The translations under genes were made by a program, and so were the position numbers. This document shows positions 50,351 through 58,730 of a stretch of DNA of 64,000 nucleotides, piece by piece (position 1 is the stretch's first letter; every line of letters starts with the position of its first letter). The stretch covers positions 3,764,161 through 3,828,160 of the forward strand of contig NZ_LR733215.1 of the NCBI RefSeq assembly GCF_902506435.1. The letters run 5' to 3'. Source of the stretch: Nocardioides sp. AX2bis (lineage in GTDB: Bacteria > Actinomycetota > Actinomycetes > Propionibacteriales > Nocardioidaceae). The notes beneath the pieces were generated by a model. It was not told where the DNA came from. It did no database searches and saw only the letters and a program-made list of their open reading frames with translations.

Positions 50351-51703
50351 ATGGACGGCCGCACTGACCGGGAACTACCGCGAATCGACCATGCCGGGGC
50401 CACGCGGCTGGCCCCGGTGGTCGCGGACGCACTCGAGCGGGCCGGTGCGGGGCCAGGGGCGCGGGTGGCCTTCACCGCCAGCAACTCCCCCGCCCTGCTC
50501 GGCGCTGTCTACGGGTGCCTCGTCTCCGGCAGGGCCCCGGTGGTTCTGAGCGCCGGCCTCACCGACTCCGAGCGACACCAGCTCCTCGCCGACAGTGCAC
50601 CGGCGCTGACCATCGACGACGGCGCCCTCACTCGCCTCGTCGCGGAGACGGACCGGGGAGTCGGAGCCGGTGACCAACCCACCTCCTGGTTCCGGTGCCG
50701 GCCCGTCCACTACACCTCGGGCACCTCCGGAAGGCCGAAGGGCGTGTGGAGCGGCTGGCTCGAGCAGCCGGCCGCCCTGGCGCTGAGCGAGGAGGAACGC
50801 GCCGTATGGGACTTCGGACCGGACGACGTCCACCTCGTCTCGGCGCCGCTCTCGCACTCGGCGCCGCTTCGCTTCGCTCTTTACACGCTCTTGCATGGCG
50901 GCAGCGTGGTGGTACCTCCGAGCTTCGACCCGGTCCTCGCAGGCCGGCTCGTCGAGGACGGCCAGGTGACGACGGCGTTCATGGCCCCGGCCCACCTCCA
51001 GCGACTGCTCGACAGCCGCGACGAGGGCCCCCTAGGTGACACCTCCCGCCTCCGGCTGCTCGCCCATGCCGGATCCAGCTGCCCGGACCACGTGCGTCGA
51101 GCCGCCGCCGACGTGTTCGGTCCCGACGTCCTGACCGAGTTCTACGGGTCGACCGAAGGCCAGTTCACGGTGTGCCCGTTCCGGGAGTGGGAGCGTCACC
51201 CCGGCACCGTCGGGCGCGCCCGGCCGGGTCGCGACCTCGCCGTGCGTGACGGCCAGATCTGGTGCCGGGTTCCGCCGCACGCACGTTTCACCTACTGGCA
51301 GGCACCGGAGAAGACCGCGGCCACCTGGGACGGCGACTGGTTCACCGTCGGCGACCTGGGGCGCCTCGACGACGACGGTCGTCTCTTCCTTGAGGGCCGA
51401 CGGGACGACCTGATCATCTCCGGCGGCGTCAACGTCTACCCGGCCGAGGTGGAACGTGTGCTGGCCGAGATCGCCGGCGTCACGCAGGTCGTGGTCTTCG
51501 CGGCCGACGACGAGCGCTGGGGCCAGAAGGTCTGCGCGGCCGTGTCCGGGACAGTCACCGAGCAGCAGGTGCGGGACCACGCGGCGGCGCACCTTGCGTC
51601 CTACAAGCGTCCCAAGCTGGTCACCGTGCTCGAGTCGTTGCCGACAACCCACTCAGGCAAGGTCGACCGGCTCACGCTCGTGCGGGACCTGCGCCTGTCG
51701 TGA
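50351..51703 (+). CDS. ANL-family acyl-CoA ligase, short form
   Basis: The 450-residue adenylating enzyme follows GAGGAGC. It has YTSGTSGRPKG near residue 119, TEFYGSTEGQ, DWFTVGDLGRLD, ISGGVNVYPAEVE, and catalytic Lys437 in HSGKVDRL. It is about 100 residues shorter than FadD-like ligases, mainly in the N-terminal subdomain. The position after the TRAP genes suggests activation of the imported acid or a by-product, an alternative entry to the CoA-transferase route. The substrate is not readable. Confidence 0.82.
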   Translation: MDGRTDRELPRIDHAGATRLAPVVADALERAGAGPGARVAFTASNSPALLGAVYGCLVSGRAPVVLSAGLTDSERHQLLADSAPALTIDDGALTRLVAETDRGVGAGDQPTSWFRCRPVHYTSGTSGRPKGVWSGWLEQPAALALSEEERAVWDFGPDDVHLVSAPLSHSAPLRFALYTLLHGGSVVVPPSFDPVLAGRLVEDGQVTTAFMAPAHLQRLLDSRDEGPLGDTSRLRLLAHAGSSCPDHVRRAAADVFGPDVLTEFYGSTEGQFTVCPFREWERHPGTVGRARPGRDLAVRDGQIWCRVPPHARFTYWQAPEKTAATWDGDWFTVGDLGRLDDDGRLFLEGRRDDLIISGGVNVYPAEVERVLAEIAGVTQVVVFAADDERWGQKVCAAVSGTVTEQQVRDHAAAHLASYKRPKLVTVLESLPTTHSGKVDRLTLVRDLRLS

Positions 51704-51748
51704 CTCGGGGGCGCTCCCTGCCGTCCAGGACCGGGATGCCCCGCGGGC

Positions 51749-52507
51749 TCAGCGGCGCACGATGGTGGCGAACCGGGTGAGGCTGAAGAAGTACTGCCCC
51801 CGCCGGCTCTGCTCCTTGACGTCTTCACGCCACCCCGTGGCCAGGACCGGCTCCGTGCGGCCTACGAAGTGGGCGATCGCGGCCGCCATGCCCATGCTGT
51901 AGGTGTCAGCACCCGTCTGTGTCTCCACCATCGGCAGGGCCACCACGTCCACCGAGGTGAACCCCGCAGATCGGGCCAGCCCCGGCATCAGCACCGGCAG
52001 CTGGGGGTGTTTGAAGTGGCCCTCCCAGGCGCGCAGCACCGCGTCGGTCCGGTCCCGGTCGTCGGTGTGCCAGACGGCACTGCGCCAGTCGGTGTCCACG
52101 AGGACCGCGGTCCCGCCAGGTTTCAGGACGCGTCGGACCTCGGACAGAGCACGCTCCACGTCCGGGACGTACTCCAAGACTTGGACCGCCACCGCACGAT
52201 CCAGCTGCTGGTCCGCGACCGGCAGCGCGGTCACGTCAGCCAGGACGGTCCGGGACCGGTCCCCGGTGAGCCTCACCGTCGCCGCCTCGACCATTCCGGG
52301 CTCTCGGTCCAACGCGACCACCCGGCCCCGCGGCCCCACGTCCAGCGCGAGCTCGCCGGCCAGGTGCCCCGGTCCGCACCCGAGATCGGCCACTGCCTCG
52401 CCCTCGCGCGCGCCGAGCAGCCCCCGGATCTGCGCGCGCTGGGTTCGCACGACAACCGCGTCGTACGCCCTCGCCAGATGAGAGGCGCTGAAGCCCGGGG
52501 CCGTCAC
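51749..52507 (-). CDS. Class I SAM-dependent methyltransferase
   Basis: The 252-residue protein has the SAM loop VADLGCGPGHLAG (about 38-50), VVALDREPGM, and a post-core LSEVRRVLKPGGTAVLVD, which puts it in the Methyltransf_11 (UbiE-like) group. The GTG start overlaps the stop of a short open frame from the upstream side (GTGA), which hints that a partner gene once preceded it and was lost at the island edge. Substrate unknown. Convergent with the ligase gene. Confidence 0.85.
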   Translation of the reverse strand: MTAPGFSASHLARAYDAVVVRTQRAQIRGLLGAREGEAVADLGCGPGHLAGELALDVGPRGRVVALDREPGMVEAATVRLTGDRSRTVLADVTALPVADQQLDRAVAVQVLEYVPDVERALSEVRRVLKPGGTAVLVDTDWRSAVWHTDDRDRTDAVLRAWEGHFKHPQLPVLMPGLARSAGFTSVDVVALPMVETQTGADTYSMGMAAAIAHFVGRTEPVLATGWREDVKEQSRRGQYFFSLTRFATIVRR

Positions 52508-52739
52508 GGCGAGGACCGGCCGCGCTCGACGGCAGGGCGCGTCACGACGATGTGCCGCATCCCGCTGGTGCGCGTATCCATGGACTTCACGGTACGTCGT
52601 TCACGCGGTGGCTGGTACTGCCTCAACTCCGCGCGGATCGGCAGCAGTACGTCGCTTGCGTACCCCCACCTGGAAACCCGAGAACGAAGCACCACACACC
52701 TCTTGCACTGCCGGGGTGGTTCTGTCGGACGAAACCTCG

Positions 52740-53090
52740 TCAGCGACGCCACATCGACCGGCCAGCAGGACGCCGCAGCCGCTCGAGCTCGCTGGCCACA
52801 CTGCTCCACTTCGCCTCGTCGAGCCGACCCGCGACCTCCATGTCGGCGAGCGCGCGCAGGACGCGACGGCATGCAGCCGGTGAGCCGAGCACCGCGTGCG
52901 CGTGCTCCTCCAACGAGACCTCAACAGTCACGTAGGTCGTGGGGATGACTCCGCTCGCCGCCGCAAGGCGCTCCCCCGACGCTGCGCGCCGACACGTGGC
53001 CGAGCACCACGTCCGCGGGCGCCCCGGCGATCGCGGCACCGACTCGACAATGACCCGTCCGCAACGCGGACAGGAGCGCTCGACGATCAC
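52740..53090 (-). CDS. Small Cys-rich zinc-ribbon-like protein
   Basis: The GTG at 53090 overlaps the stop of the HTH gene (GTGA). The 116 residues begin with CPRCG and then WCSATCR (Cys7, Cys10, Cys29, Cys33), a likely zinc site. A helical part with VEVSLEEHAHAVLG follows. Similar small proteins occur next to excisionase-like genes in actinobacterial integrative elements. No enzymatic function can be assigned. Confidence 0.6.
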   Translation of the reverse strand: MIVERSCPRCGRVIVESVPRSPGRPRTWCSATCRRAASGERLAAASGVIPTTYVTVEVSLEEHAHAVLGSPAACRRVLRALADMEVAGRLDEAKWSSVASELERLRRPAGRSMWRR

Positions 53091-53437
53091 TGAAGGCGCT
53101 CGCGTTCGATGGTCCACGCGACGACAGTGGCGGCGCGCCACCGTAGGTGCTTGCCCACCCGGAACCCGCGGGGCCCGTATCCCTTTTGGCGCCAGGCGTA
53201 GATCGTCTGCTTCGGGACGTTGAGGTAGGTGGCGACGGCGTTGATGTCCCACAGCCCTTCAGGGTCTGCGCGGTCCTCCGCGTCTAGCGTCGGTGACGGC
53301 CGCGCCGTCTTGTCCGGCCTCTGAGCGGCGTCTACCCCCGGGTCTGTTGTGACTGGGCCAGACGTCCGTGTTTCTAGGTCGCTGCTCCCCTCGTCCCTCC
53401 ACAGCGGGAGCTGTACGCCACCGTCGTCCCTTGCCAT
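53087..53437 (-). CDS. Excisionase/AlpA-like helix-turn-helix protein
   Basis: The 116-residue protein has a disordered first half and a MerR-like HTH_17 at the C-terminus: LWDINAVATYLNVPKQTI, YAWRQKGYGP and the wing FRVGKHLRWR. Such proteins are excisionases or regulators of integrative elements. No integrase or relaxase is seen in the window. It begins the two-gene unit that ends with the zinc-ribbon-like protein and marks the left side of the 52.7-59.3 kb island. Confidence 0.78.
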   Translation of the reverse strand: MARDDGGVQLPLWRDEGSSDLETRTSGPVTTDPGVDAAQRPDKTARPSPTLDAEDRADPEGLWDINAVATYLNVPKQTIYAWRQKGYGPRGFRVGKHLRWRAATVVAWTIERERLQ

Positions 53438-53928
53438 CGCTGCCCCTTCGCGTCGGATCTCTCTCGACCGACAGAAGGCAACGACCAGGGCCCATGGATC
53501 AGACGGCAGCAGACGTCGCGCGGCTCGATGGCGAGCAGGCGCAGGACTAGGGGCGCATCGACCCGGCTGCGACCGCCTTCGCATGCGCCACCACGATCCG
53601 CACAACGGGCACACGGCCCGAACCACTGGGGCGCCCTATGTGCCGCACCAACTCTACGCCCTCGTGGCGTGTTCAGCGCCGGCAGTAGGACGCCGTGGTC
53701 GTTAGGACTCGGCAAGTTGCCGTAACCGGGATAGCTGGGTCTGTCAGTATCTGGGCGCGGCGGGGTGGTCGGCGGTAACCTCCGTCGCATGTTCTTCGGG
53801 GCGAGTGCTGCTGTCGTGCGGCGATGTATGGCCGAAGGTACCCGGCGAGTGGCCACCGCCTGCCTAGCTGCTGCGGGCACGATCCGGACCGTGGACCCCA
53901 CTCTTAACGTCGCCCTCCGCAGGGACCG
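53438..53928. other. Intergenic region with no supported gene
   Basis: About 490 bases separate the divergent HTH gene and PD-(D/E)XK gene. No open frame with plausible composition was found. It must hold the promoters of both, but no clear -35/-10 pair was recognised. Confidence 0.4.
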
Positions 53929-54696
53929 ATGACCTGCTCGCGCACCGTCGCCGTCCGCTACGCCCTTGAGGCTGACATGCTGCCGCCTCTCGTCGAGGCG
54001 GTCGATGCTCTCGTTGCGGGGTTGCCGGACGCCGCAGACCGTGAGGTTCTCTTCGAGGTGCCGGCGTTCGAGTCAATTCCCGACCTCGTGATTGTGCAAC
54101 TGAGCCATGACGCCGTGACGCGGCGACTTGCCGCTGGCGTCACCGCGGTGCCGGATCTGACCTGCGTGCGTGTGCTGGCCGGCCTCGCGGCCGGCATCGA
54201 CAGCCTCGATGCCCTGGCGCATCGCTGCGGCGTGACGCCTGCGCATCTGCGACGCAAGGTCGTCCCCTCGCTCGTTGCCGCTGGGTGGCTGAGCGACCTC
54301 GAGGGCTTGCGCCTGGACGCTCCCTTTGAGCCCGTCCTGAACTGGGTCGTGACAGTGGAGGCGAAGCGGTCGAAGTGGCGAGAAGCCTACGCGCAGGCAC
54401 GGCGTCAAAAGCGTGTCGCCGACCGGGCGTTCGTGGCCCTCGATGCTGGGTCGGCGAACCCGGCACGGCCGTGGTCCGAGGAGTTCGCCGTCCAAGGCAT
54501 CGGGCTGGTGACCGTCGACGCGCGGACAGACACGGCGAAGGTGGAACGGCGCCCGCGCCGCGGACCTCGCCCCGATACCGACGCACGTTTCCTTCTCGGC
54601 GAACGCGTGATGGAGATGACTGCCGCGGGAGTGAGCGTCGGTAAGACGTTCCCCGTGTTCGGTCAGATGCTGCCAATGCGGGTCAGCGTCTGCTGA
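53929..54696 (+). CDS. PD-(D/E)XK nuclease-like protein with winged-helix-like insert
   Basis: The 255 residues show a split nuclease core: Glu43 (LFEVP), Pro51-Asp52 in SIPDLVIVQLS, then after about 90 residues Glu144-x-Lys146 in VVTVEAKRSKW, followed by a helix AYAQARRQKRVADRAFVAL with Gln156. This order (E, PD, ExK, helical Q) is the PD-(D/E)XK signature. The intervening region has AHRCGVTPAHLRRKVVPSLV, like a winged helix. The C-terminal 70 residues are basic. It could be a restriction-like DNase. It is convergent with the TIM-barrel gene, 40 bp apart. Confidence 0.65.
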   Translation: MTCSRTVAVRYALEADMLPPLVEAVDALVAGLPDAADREVLFEVPAFESIPDLVIVQLSHDAVTRRLAAGVTAVPDLTCVRVLAGLAAGIDSLDALAHRCGVTPAHLRRKVVPSLVAAGWLSDLEGLRLDAPFEPVLNWVVTVEAKRSKWREAYAQARRQKRVADRAFVALDAGSANPARPWSEEFAVQGIGLVTVDARTDTAKVERRPRRGPRPDTDARFLLGERVMEMTAAGVSVGKTFPVFGQMLPMRVSVC

Positions 54697-54736
54697 CCTC
54701 TTAGCCTCGGCCCGTCGCCAGCTCGGGTCCGCAGAA

Positions 54737-55951
54737 CTACCGCAGTAGCGCCTCCCATTCGGTAAGGTGCTTCGGCTCGCTTTCGCCGGTAAGTGTCGCG
54801 GCGCCAGACAGTGCCCTGTTGAACGTGTCGGCTTGCTGGACGCGCGCGTGGCCTGCCGCTCGCCGTCCGGTCCGGCCGAGCGTCGCGGTGAGCTCAGCCC
54901 CGTTGAGAAGGTAGTGGAGCTGCTCCACTTTCTGCTGCCAAGGGCCGTTCGCCAGCTGCTGGCAGTACGCGCAGCCGCACGCCTGGTAGCCGGCCTGCCT
55001 GGTCAGCGGCGGTTGGTCGGTGCGAAGGATGGTGTGCAGGACGTTGCGTTCAAAGACTCTCTCCCGTGGCGGGTTGCCGCCTCCGCCGCTGGGCGGCGGC
55101 TGGTTCAGGTAGGCGCGCTCGGTGCTGGACATACCGGTGGAGAACCCGCTCGCGCCAAGTGCAGTCGCGTACCAGCCGGTCAACCCGCTGTTGGGGAGGA
55201 ACAGGACCTTTCCTTCGTCGCTGGCGACCTGGGCGAGTTCTCTATAAGCGTTGAGGAGCGTGGTGGCGGTGAGCTGGGAGTACGGGTTCGGGCGGATGGG
55301 GGGCCACATGACCCGTAGCCACCACAACGGCTCCGGGCTCTCTACGATCTCCTGCAGCAGGCGTGCGCGCAGGGTCGCGTCGGTCAGCCAAGCCGTGTCC
55401 AGGGTGAGATTGACGAACATGGGGTCATCGGAACCGAGCTCGGCGCGGGTCGCAGTGACGAACGAGATGGCGGTCGCGAGCTGCTGGGCGCTTTGGGCGG
55501 ACCCAACCCAGCCGCTGGCCGAGAGTAGGACGTTCGCGCCGGCATCGTGCTGAGCATCGAGGACCTCTCGCACCCAAGTCGAATTCGGCGTCGCTGGCAT
55601 CGCCGCGGAGGCGTAGTTGTACCTGGTGGCGAACCGGAGGTGCCTGGAGTGCGGCGCGATGTTCGGTCCGGGCAGCGTATGAATCTCGGGATCGGCGAAC
55701 CGCAGGGTCGCTGTCGAAACAGAGTTGAGGAACTTCCTAGCCGCCGTGGGAGTCTGGACGGGCAGCCGGGTCGCAACCCCAACAGCAGCATCGGTCGTGC
55801 ATACGCGCTGCGCGCGGACCACGAGGTCGGGAAGAAGCCCGGCATTGTTGTAACTGCGGTGCACGACGAACGTCGGCACCGTCCCTGCCAGGGCCTCGGC
55901 GGGGGTCGGGAGTGATACCCCTGGCGATACGCGAACCAGCGACCTGGTCAT
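54737..55951 (-). CDS. TIM-barrel-like protein with CxCxxC-His motif (TGT-like?)
   Basis: The 404-residue protein was not recognised with certainty. Alternating strand/helix segments such as NVLLSASGWVGS, MFVNLTLDTAWL, KVLFLPNSGLTGW and ALGASGFSTGMSS suggest a beta/alpha barrel. Near the C-terminus Cys325, Cys327 and Cys330 (ACGCAYC) with His346 resemble the zinc site of tRNA-guanine transglycosylases, although the His spacing is shorter (15 instead of about 25 residues). It lies 80 bp after the kinase gene on the same strand, so the two form an operon. A base-exchange or nucleic-acid role is possible but unproven. Confidence 0.5.
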   Translation of the reverse strand: MTRSLVRVSPGVSLPTPAEALAGTVPTFVVHRSYNNAGLLPDLVVRAQRVCTTDAAVGVATRLPVQTPTAARKFLNSVSTATLRFADPEIHTLPGPNIAPHSRHLRFATRYNYASAAMPATPNSTWVREVLDAQHDAGANVLLSASGWVGSAQSAQQLATAISFVTATRAELGSDDPMFVNLTLDTAWLTDATLRARLLQEIVESPEPLWWLRVMWPPIRPNPYSQLTATTLLNAYRELAQVASDEGKVLFLPNSGLTGWYATALGASGFSTGMSSTERAYLNQPPPSGGGGNPPRERVFERNVLHTILRTDQPPLTRQAGYQACGCAYCQQLANGPWQQKVEQLHYLLNGAELTATLGRTGRRAAGHARVQQADTFNRALSGAATLTGESEPKHLTEWEALLR

Positions 55952-56031
55952 GGTGTGCTCCTCGCTCGGCAGGTGCTCCGCCCTATACGGGCGCTCCCGC
56001 AGGGTGGTGGGGCTGGCGTGTCGGACTGGGA

Positions 56032-56904
56032 CTAGATGATGAGGTCTCGAAGGGCTCGTTCGGCGCGCCCGCGCTTGTACGCCGCAGCGGACAGGAGGCG
56101 CGTCACGACGGCGGCGAGGTCAGGCGGAGTCGTGGTTGGCAGCGGCTTCGGGCCGTCCTCGATGAGCCGGATGGCCTCTAGATCGTCAACGGCCTGGGCC
56201 CGGAAGCCATAGAACGGGTGCGCTCCGGCAAGCATGATGTGGAGGACGACGCCGACGGCGAACATGTCGGCCATTTGCCGGGCGCGCTCGCCCTTCAGCT
56301 GCTCGGGGGCCATGAACGCGACCGTGCCCATCATGGCCGGGTAAGCGGTGATGGATGCTTCGTCAAGCATCTTCGCCAGCCCGAGGTCGAGGAGCACCGG
56401 TTGGGTCCAGTCGCCGCCACGCAACGCGATGTTGTCTGGCTTGATGTCGCGGTGCACGGTCTGTTGGTCGTGAAGCTCCGCGACGCCGGCGAGCAGACCC
56501 TGCGCGAAGCATCGGACGTCGTCGGGTGGGACAGGAACTCCTAGTTGTAGGTGTCCAGCGACGGCGCCGCCGTCGATGTACTCGAATATCAGCGCCGGCC
56601 GATCGTGGCCGGCAACGTGAACCTGCTGTACCTCGAGCAGGTTGACGACGTACGGGCTGTTCGCGCGCCGCAGCCCCTCGGCTTCCCGGTCGAGGTAGGC
56701 CTTCGGGTAGGCGGGTTCGAGGATGAGCTTGGCGGCCCGGTCGACGCTTCCTGCCTGCGAGATCCGCCAGGTCTCCCCGAACGAGCCGGTGCCGAGGGGC
56801 GCGGCGGACGTGCATCCGAACGCCGCGGCGACCTCGGCCGCCGAGAAGTTCGGGGCGACCGCAACTGAAGGCGTGGGTTCGTAGAACGCTGAGATAATGA
56901 ACAT
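56032..56904 (-). CDS. Hanks-type serine/threonine protein kinase, soluble
   Basis: The 290-residue kinase has the full set of catalytic elements: Gly loop GTGSFG (38-43), Lys59, an alpha-C Glu near 74, HRDIKPDN (151-158, catalytic Asp153), DLG in place of DFG (Asp173) and APE (199-201). It has no membrane helix or PASTA repeat, unlike housekeeping PknB. GGGGAGGAG precedes the ATG. The partner encoded next is the CxCxxC barrel protein. Its place in an island with HEPN-like genes suggests a defence or toxin-control role (inferred). Confidence 0.85.
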   Translation of the reverse strand: MFIISAFYEPTPSVAVAPNFSAAEVAAAFGCTSAAPLGTGSFGETWRISQAGSVDRAAKLILEPAYPKAYLDREAEGLRRANSPYVVNLLEVQQVHVAGHDRPALIFEYIDGGAVAGHLQLGVPVPPDDVRCFAQGLLAGVAELHDQQTVHRDIKPDNIALRGGDWTQPVLLDLGLAKMLDEASITAYPAMMGTVAFMAPEQLKGERARQMADMFAVGVVLHIMLAGAHPFYGFRAQAVDDLEAIRLIEDGPKPLPTTTPPDLAAVVTRLLSAAAYKRGRAERALRDLII

Positions 56905-57118
56905 GCGGCTCCTCCCCGCTCTCGCCGATGCCCGCAGGTATACACGGTGCGTGGCGCACGATACGCACGTCGACGCCCAGAACTTTGATTTCGGTCACGT
57001 TCACCCTCGTGGCGTCCGACCCCGAAATAGACATTCGGGCGAGGCAGGTCGCCGCACAGAGGCTCGCCATGACTGATGCGAAGTAGGCGATCGGCTCTGA
57101 GAATGTAGTAGCGGCGTA

Positions 57119-58411
57119 TCACCATCGTGTCGCGACGATCGATGCGGGCACACCAACCTTGACCGCGACCCAAGCGCGCAGCAGGCGAACGCCCTCGCGG
57201 TAGTGCTCGATCTTCGCCTGCGGGGAAACTACCGCCCGGTTCGCATGCTTCACGGAGTTGTACGAATCGGTGAAGTCTTGCGCGAACGTCGGCTCGAACG
57301 CGTGCGTGCCTGCGACCTCCTTCAGTAGGTGGTCGACGCGCGGTTTGACCTTCACGTTGTTGGCGGCTGAGGGAGTCAACCCCGACTCAATCAACGACTG
57401 GTAGCCGACAGCCTCAACGGCGATACCGATCTGCGACATGTGCGCGTCGAGCGTTGCGCCTTCAAGATCCAGCAGGCGCACCAAAGGCTCGATACCACGC
57501 GAATATTCAGTCACGAGTTTTAGCCACTTTCCCACACCGACGCGACCAATGTCAGCGTAGGTGAAGAGGAAACGATCAGCTGGGCTCCATGAGAGGGGCG
57601 CAATACCAGTGACTGCGGTGCGCACCTTCGACCAGGTTTGCTTCTCCTCGCCCCTAATCGTAACTGTCTCCTTGCGGCTCGCAGCCTCGTGTGACTGGAA
57701 ATTGATCGGCTTCCATGCAGCGACTCGCAGCAGGCTACGGACGGCGTTGTGGGGAGCCAAGTGCTCGTCCCACGCACTGCCCGACTTCTTGAAGGTTTGG
57801 AGGAACACCCTGCTCTGATACGTCACGTCCGGCGTCTGGTGACCCGAACCGATCGCACGCGCAACCGCCCTCAGGTTCATCGAACGCGCCAAGGGCATCG
57901 CGTCGACAGCCTTTGCCGTTGTAGAGATCTCGTACGACTGCTCGTCGTCCTTATTGAACTTGAAGACACTTGTCAACGCGGAGTAGCCCAGCCAATGGCC
58001 AAGCCCATCCATCTCTGACCGAAGGCCATTCGGCTTCACGTAGTGCGCTGCCGCCCACGCCCCCTCCACTGCGTACCGCGCGTTGATGACGCCCACGCCG
58101 GTCGCGGGAGTCGTACCTCCGAACCGCTGTTTGCCCCGACCGCTGTGACAGCCGACGAGCGCAACTGAACCTTCGCTGTCGTAGTAGTAAAGTTCCGTCG
58201 GCGGCCTGTAGTCGTGCTTTGACCGGTCCACGTCATCCATGAACATGATGCCTTGACTCCACCAGCGACTGCGGTCGTCCGCGTGAGCGAGATAAGGAAC
58301 CTTCACCCGCACACCCAACTCGTCGAACTCGTACAACGCGCTCAGCAAGTCCGTGTCGGGATCACCGTCCACTAGAAATCCAATGCGTGTTGGGGTCTGT
58401 TTGTCGGCCAC
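57119..58411 (-). CDS. ApeA-like protein with C-terminal HEPN-like domain
   Basis: The 430-residue protein starts at a GTG after GAGGAG. Its N-terminal 300 residues are beta-rich (RIGFLVDGDPDTDLLSAL, ELYYYDSEGSVALVG) and resemble the N-terminal module of ApeA-type abortive-infection proteins. The C-terminus is helical with SYNSVKHANRAV (Asn385, Lys388, His389, Arg392), a HEPN-like RNase signature of the N-x3-H type rather than the canonical R-x4-6-H. Base composition is less GC-rich than the neighbours outside the island. Probable role: RNA cleavage on phage infection, inferred from family and context. Confidence 0.5.
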   Translation of the reverse strand: MADKQTPTRIGFLVDGDPDTDLLSALYEFDELGVRVKVPYLAHADDRSRWWSQGIMFMDDVDRSKHDYRPPTELYYYDSEGSVALVGCHSGRGKQRFGGTTPATGVGVINARYAVEGAWAAAHYVKPNGLRSEMDGLGHWLGYSALTSVFKFNKDDEQSYEISTTAKAVDAMPLARSMNLRAVARAIGSGHQTPDVTYQSRVFLQTFKKSGSAWDEHLAPHNAVRSLLRVAAWKPINFQSHEAASRKETVTIRGEEKQTWSKVRTAVTGIAPLSWSPADRFLFTYADIGRVGVGKWLKLVTEYSRGIEPLVRLLDLEGATLDAHMSQIGIAVEAVGYQSLIESGLTPSAANNVKVKPRVDHLLKEVAGTHAFEPTFAQDFTDSYNSVKHANRAVVSPQAKIEHYREGVRLLRAWVAVKVGVPASIVATRW

Positions 58412-58730
58412 CTAGATCTCCTCAACATGCACCTGAATATTATCGATGTCGCTATGAACCAGACACAGAACTGATTGTTCATCCACGCTCTGCACTGCCT
58501 ATTGTTGAATGACGTGGCCTGACACCCCGGGTCTCACCACACTTGACGTCCGTTTGCTTTGAGTCAGGCGGCTCGCACGGCACATGCGCATGCTCACGTA
58601 AAGTACGGCAAGGACAAACCATCCATACCGAACCTAGGACGCTCCGCCATCGTGGCGCTCCGGCCAGCCTGCGTCATTCCACCGTTGTGAGGCGCTGCGG
58701 CGCGGTCGCCCCGGCGCTGGCGTGGTCCCC
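58412..58730. other. AT-richer intergenic region
   Basis: No gene in these 319 bases. The segment 58412-58520 is notably AT-rich for this window (for example GAATATTATCG) and should hold the promoter of the ApeA-like gene. The rest looks non-coding. Confidence 0.4.

Noticed and set aside
53719..53735. Resemblance of GTAACCGGGATAGC to bases near 24069
   Set aside because: The match is only about a dozen bases without further similarity; chance is likely in this composition.
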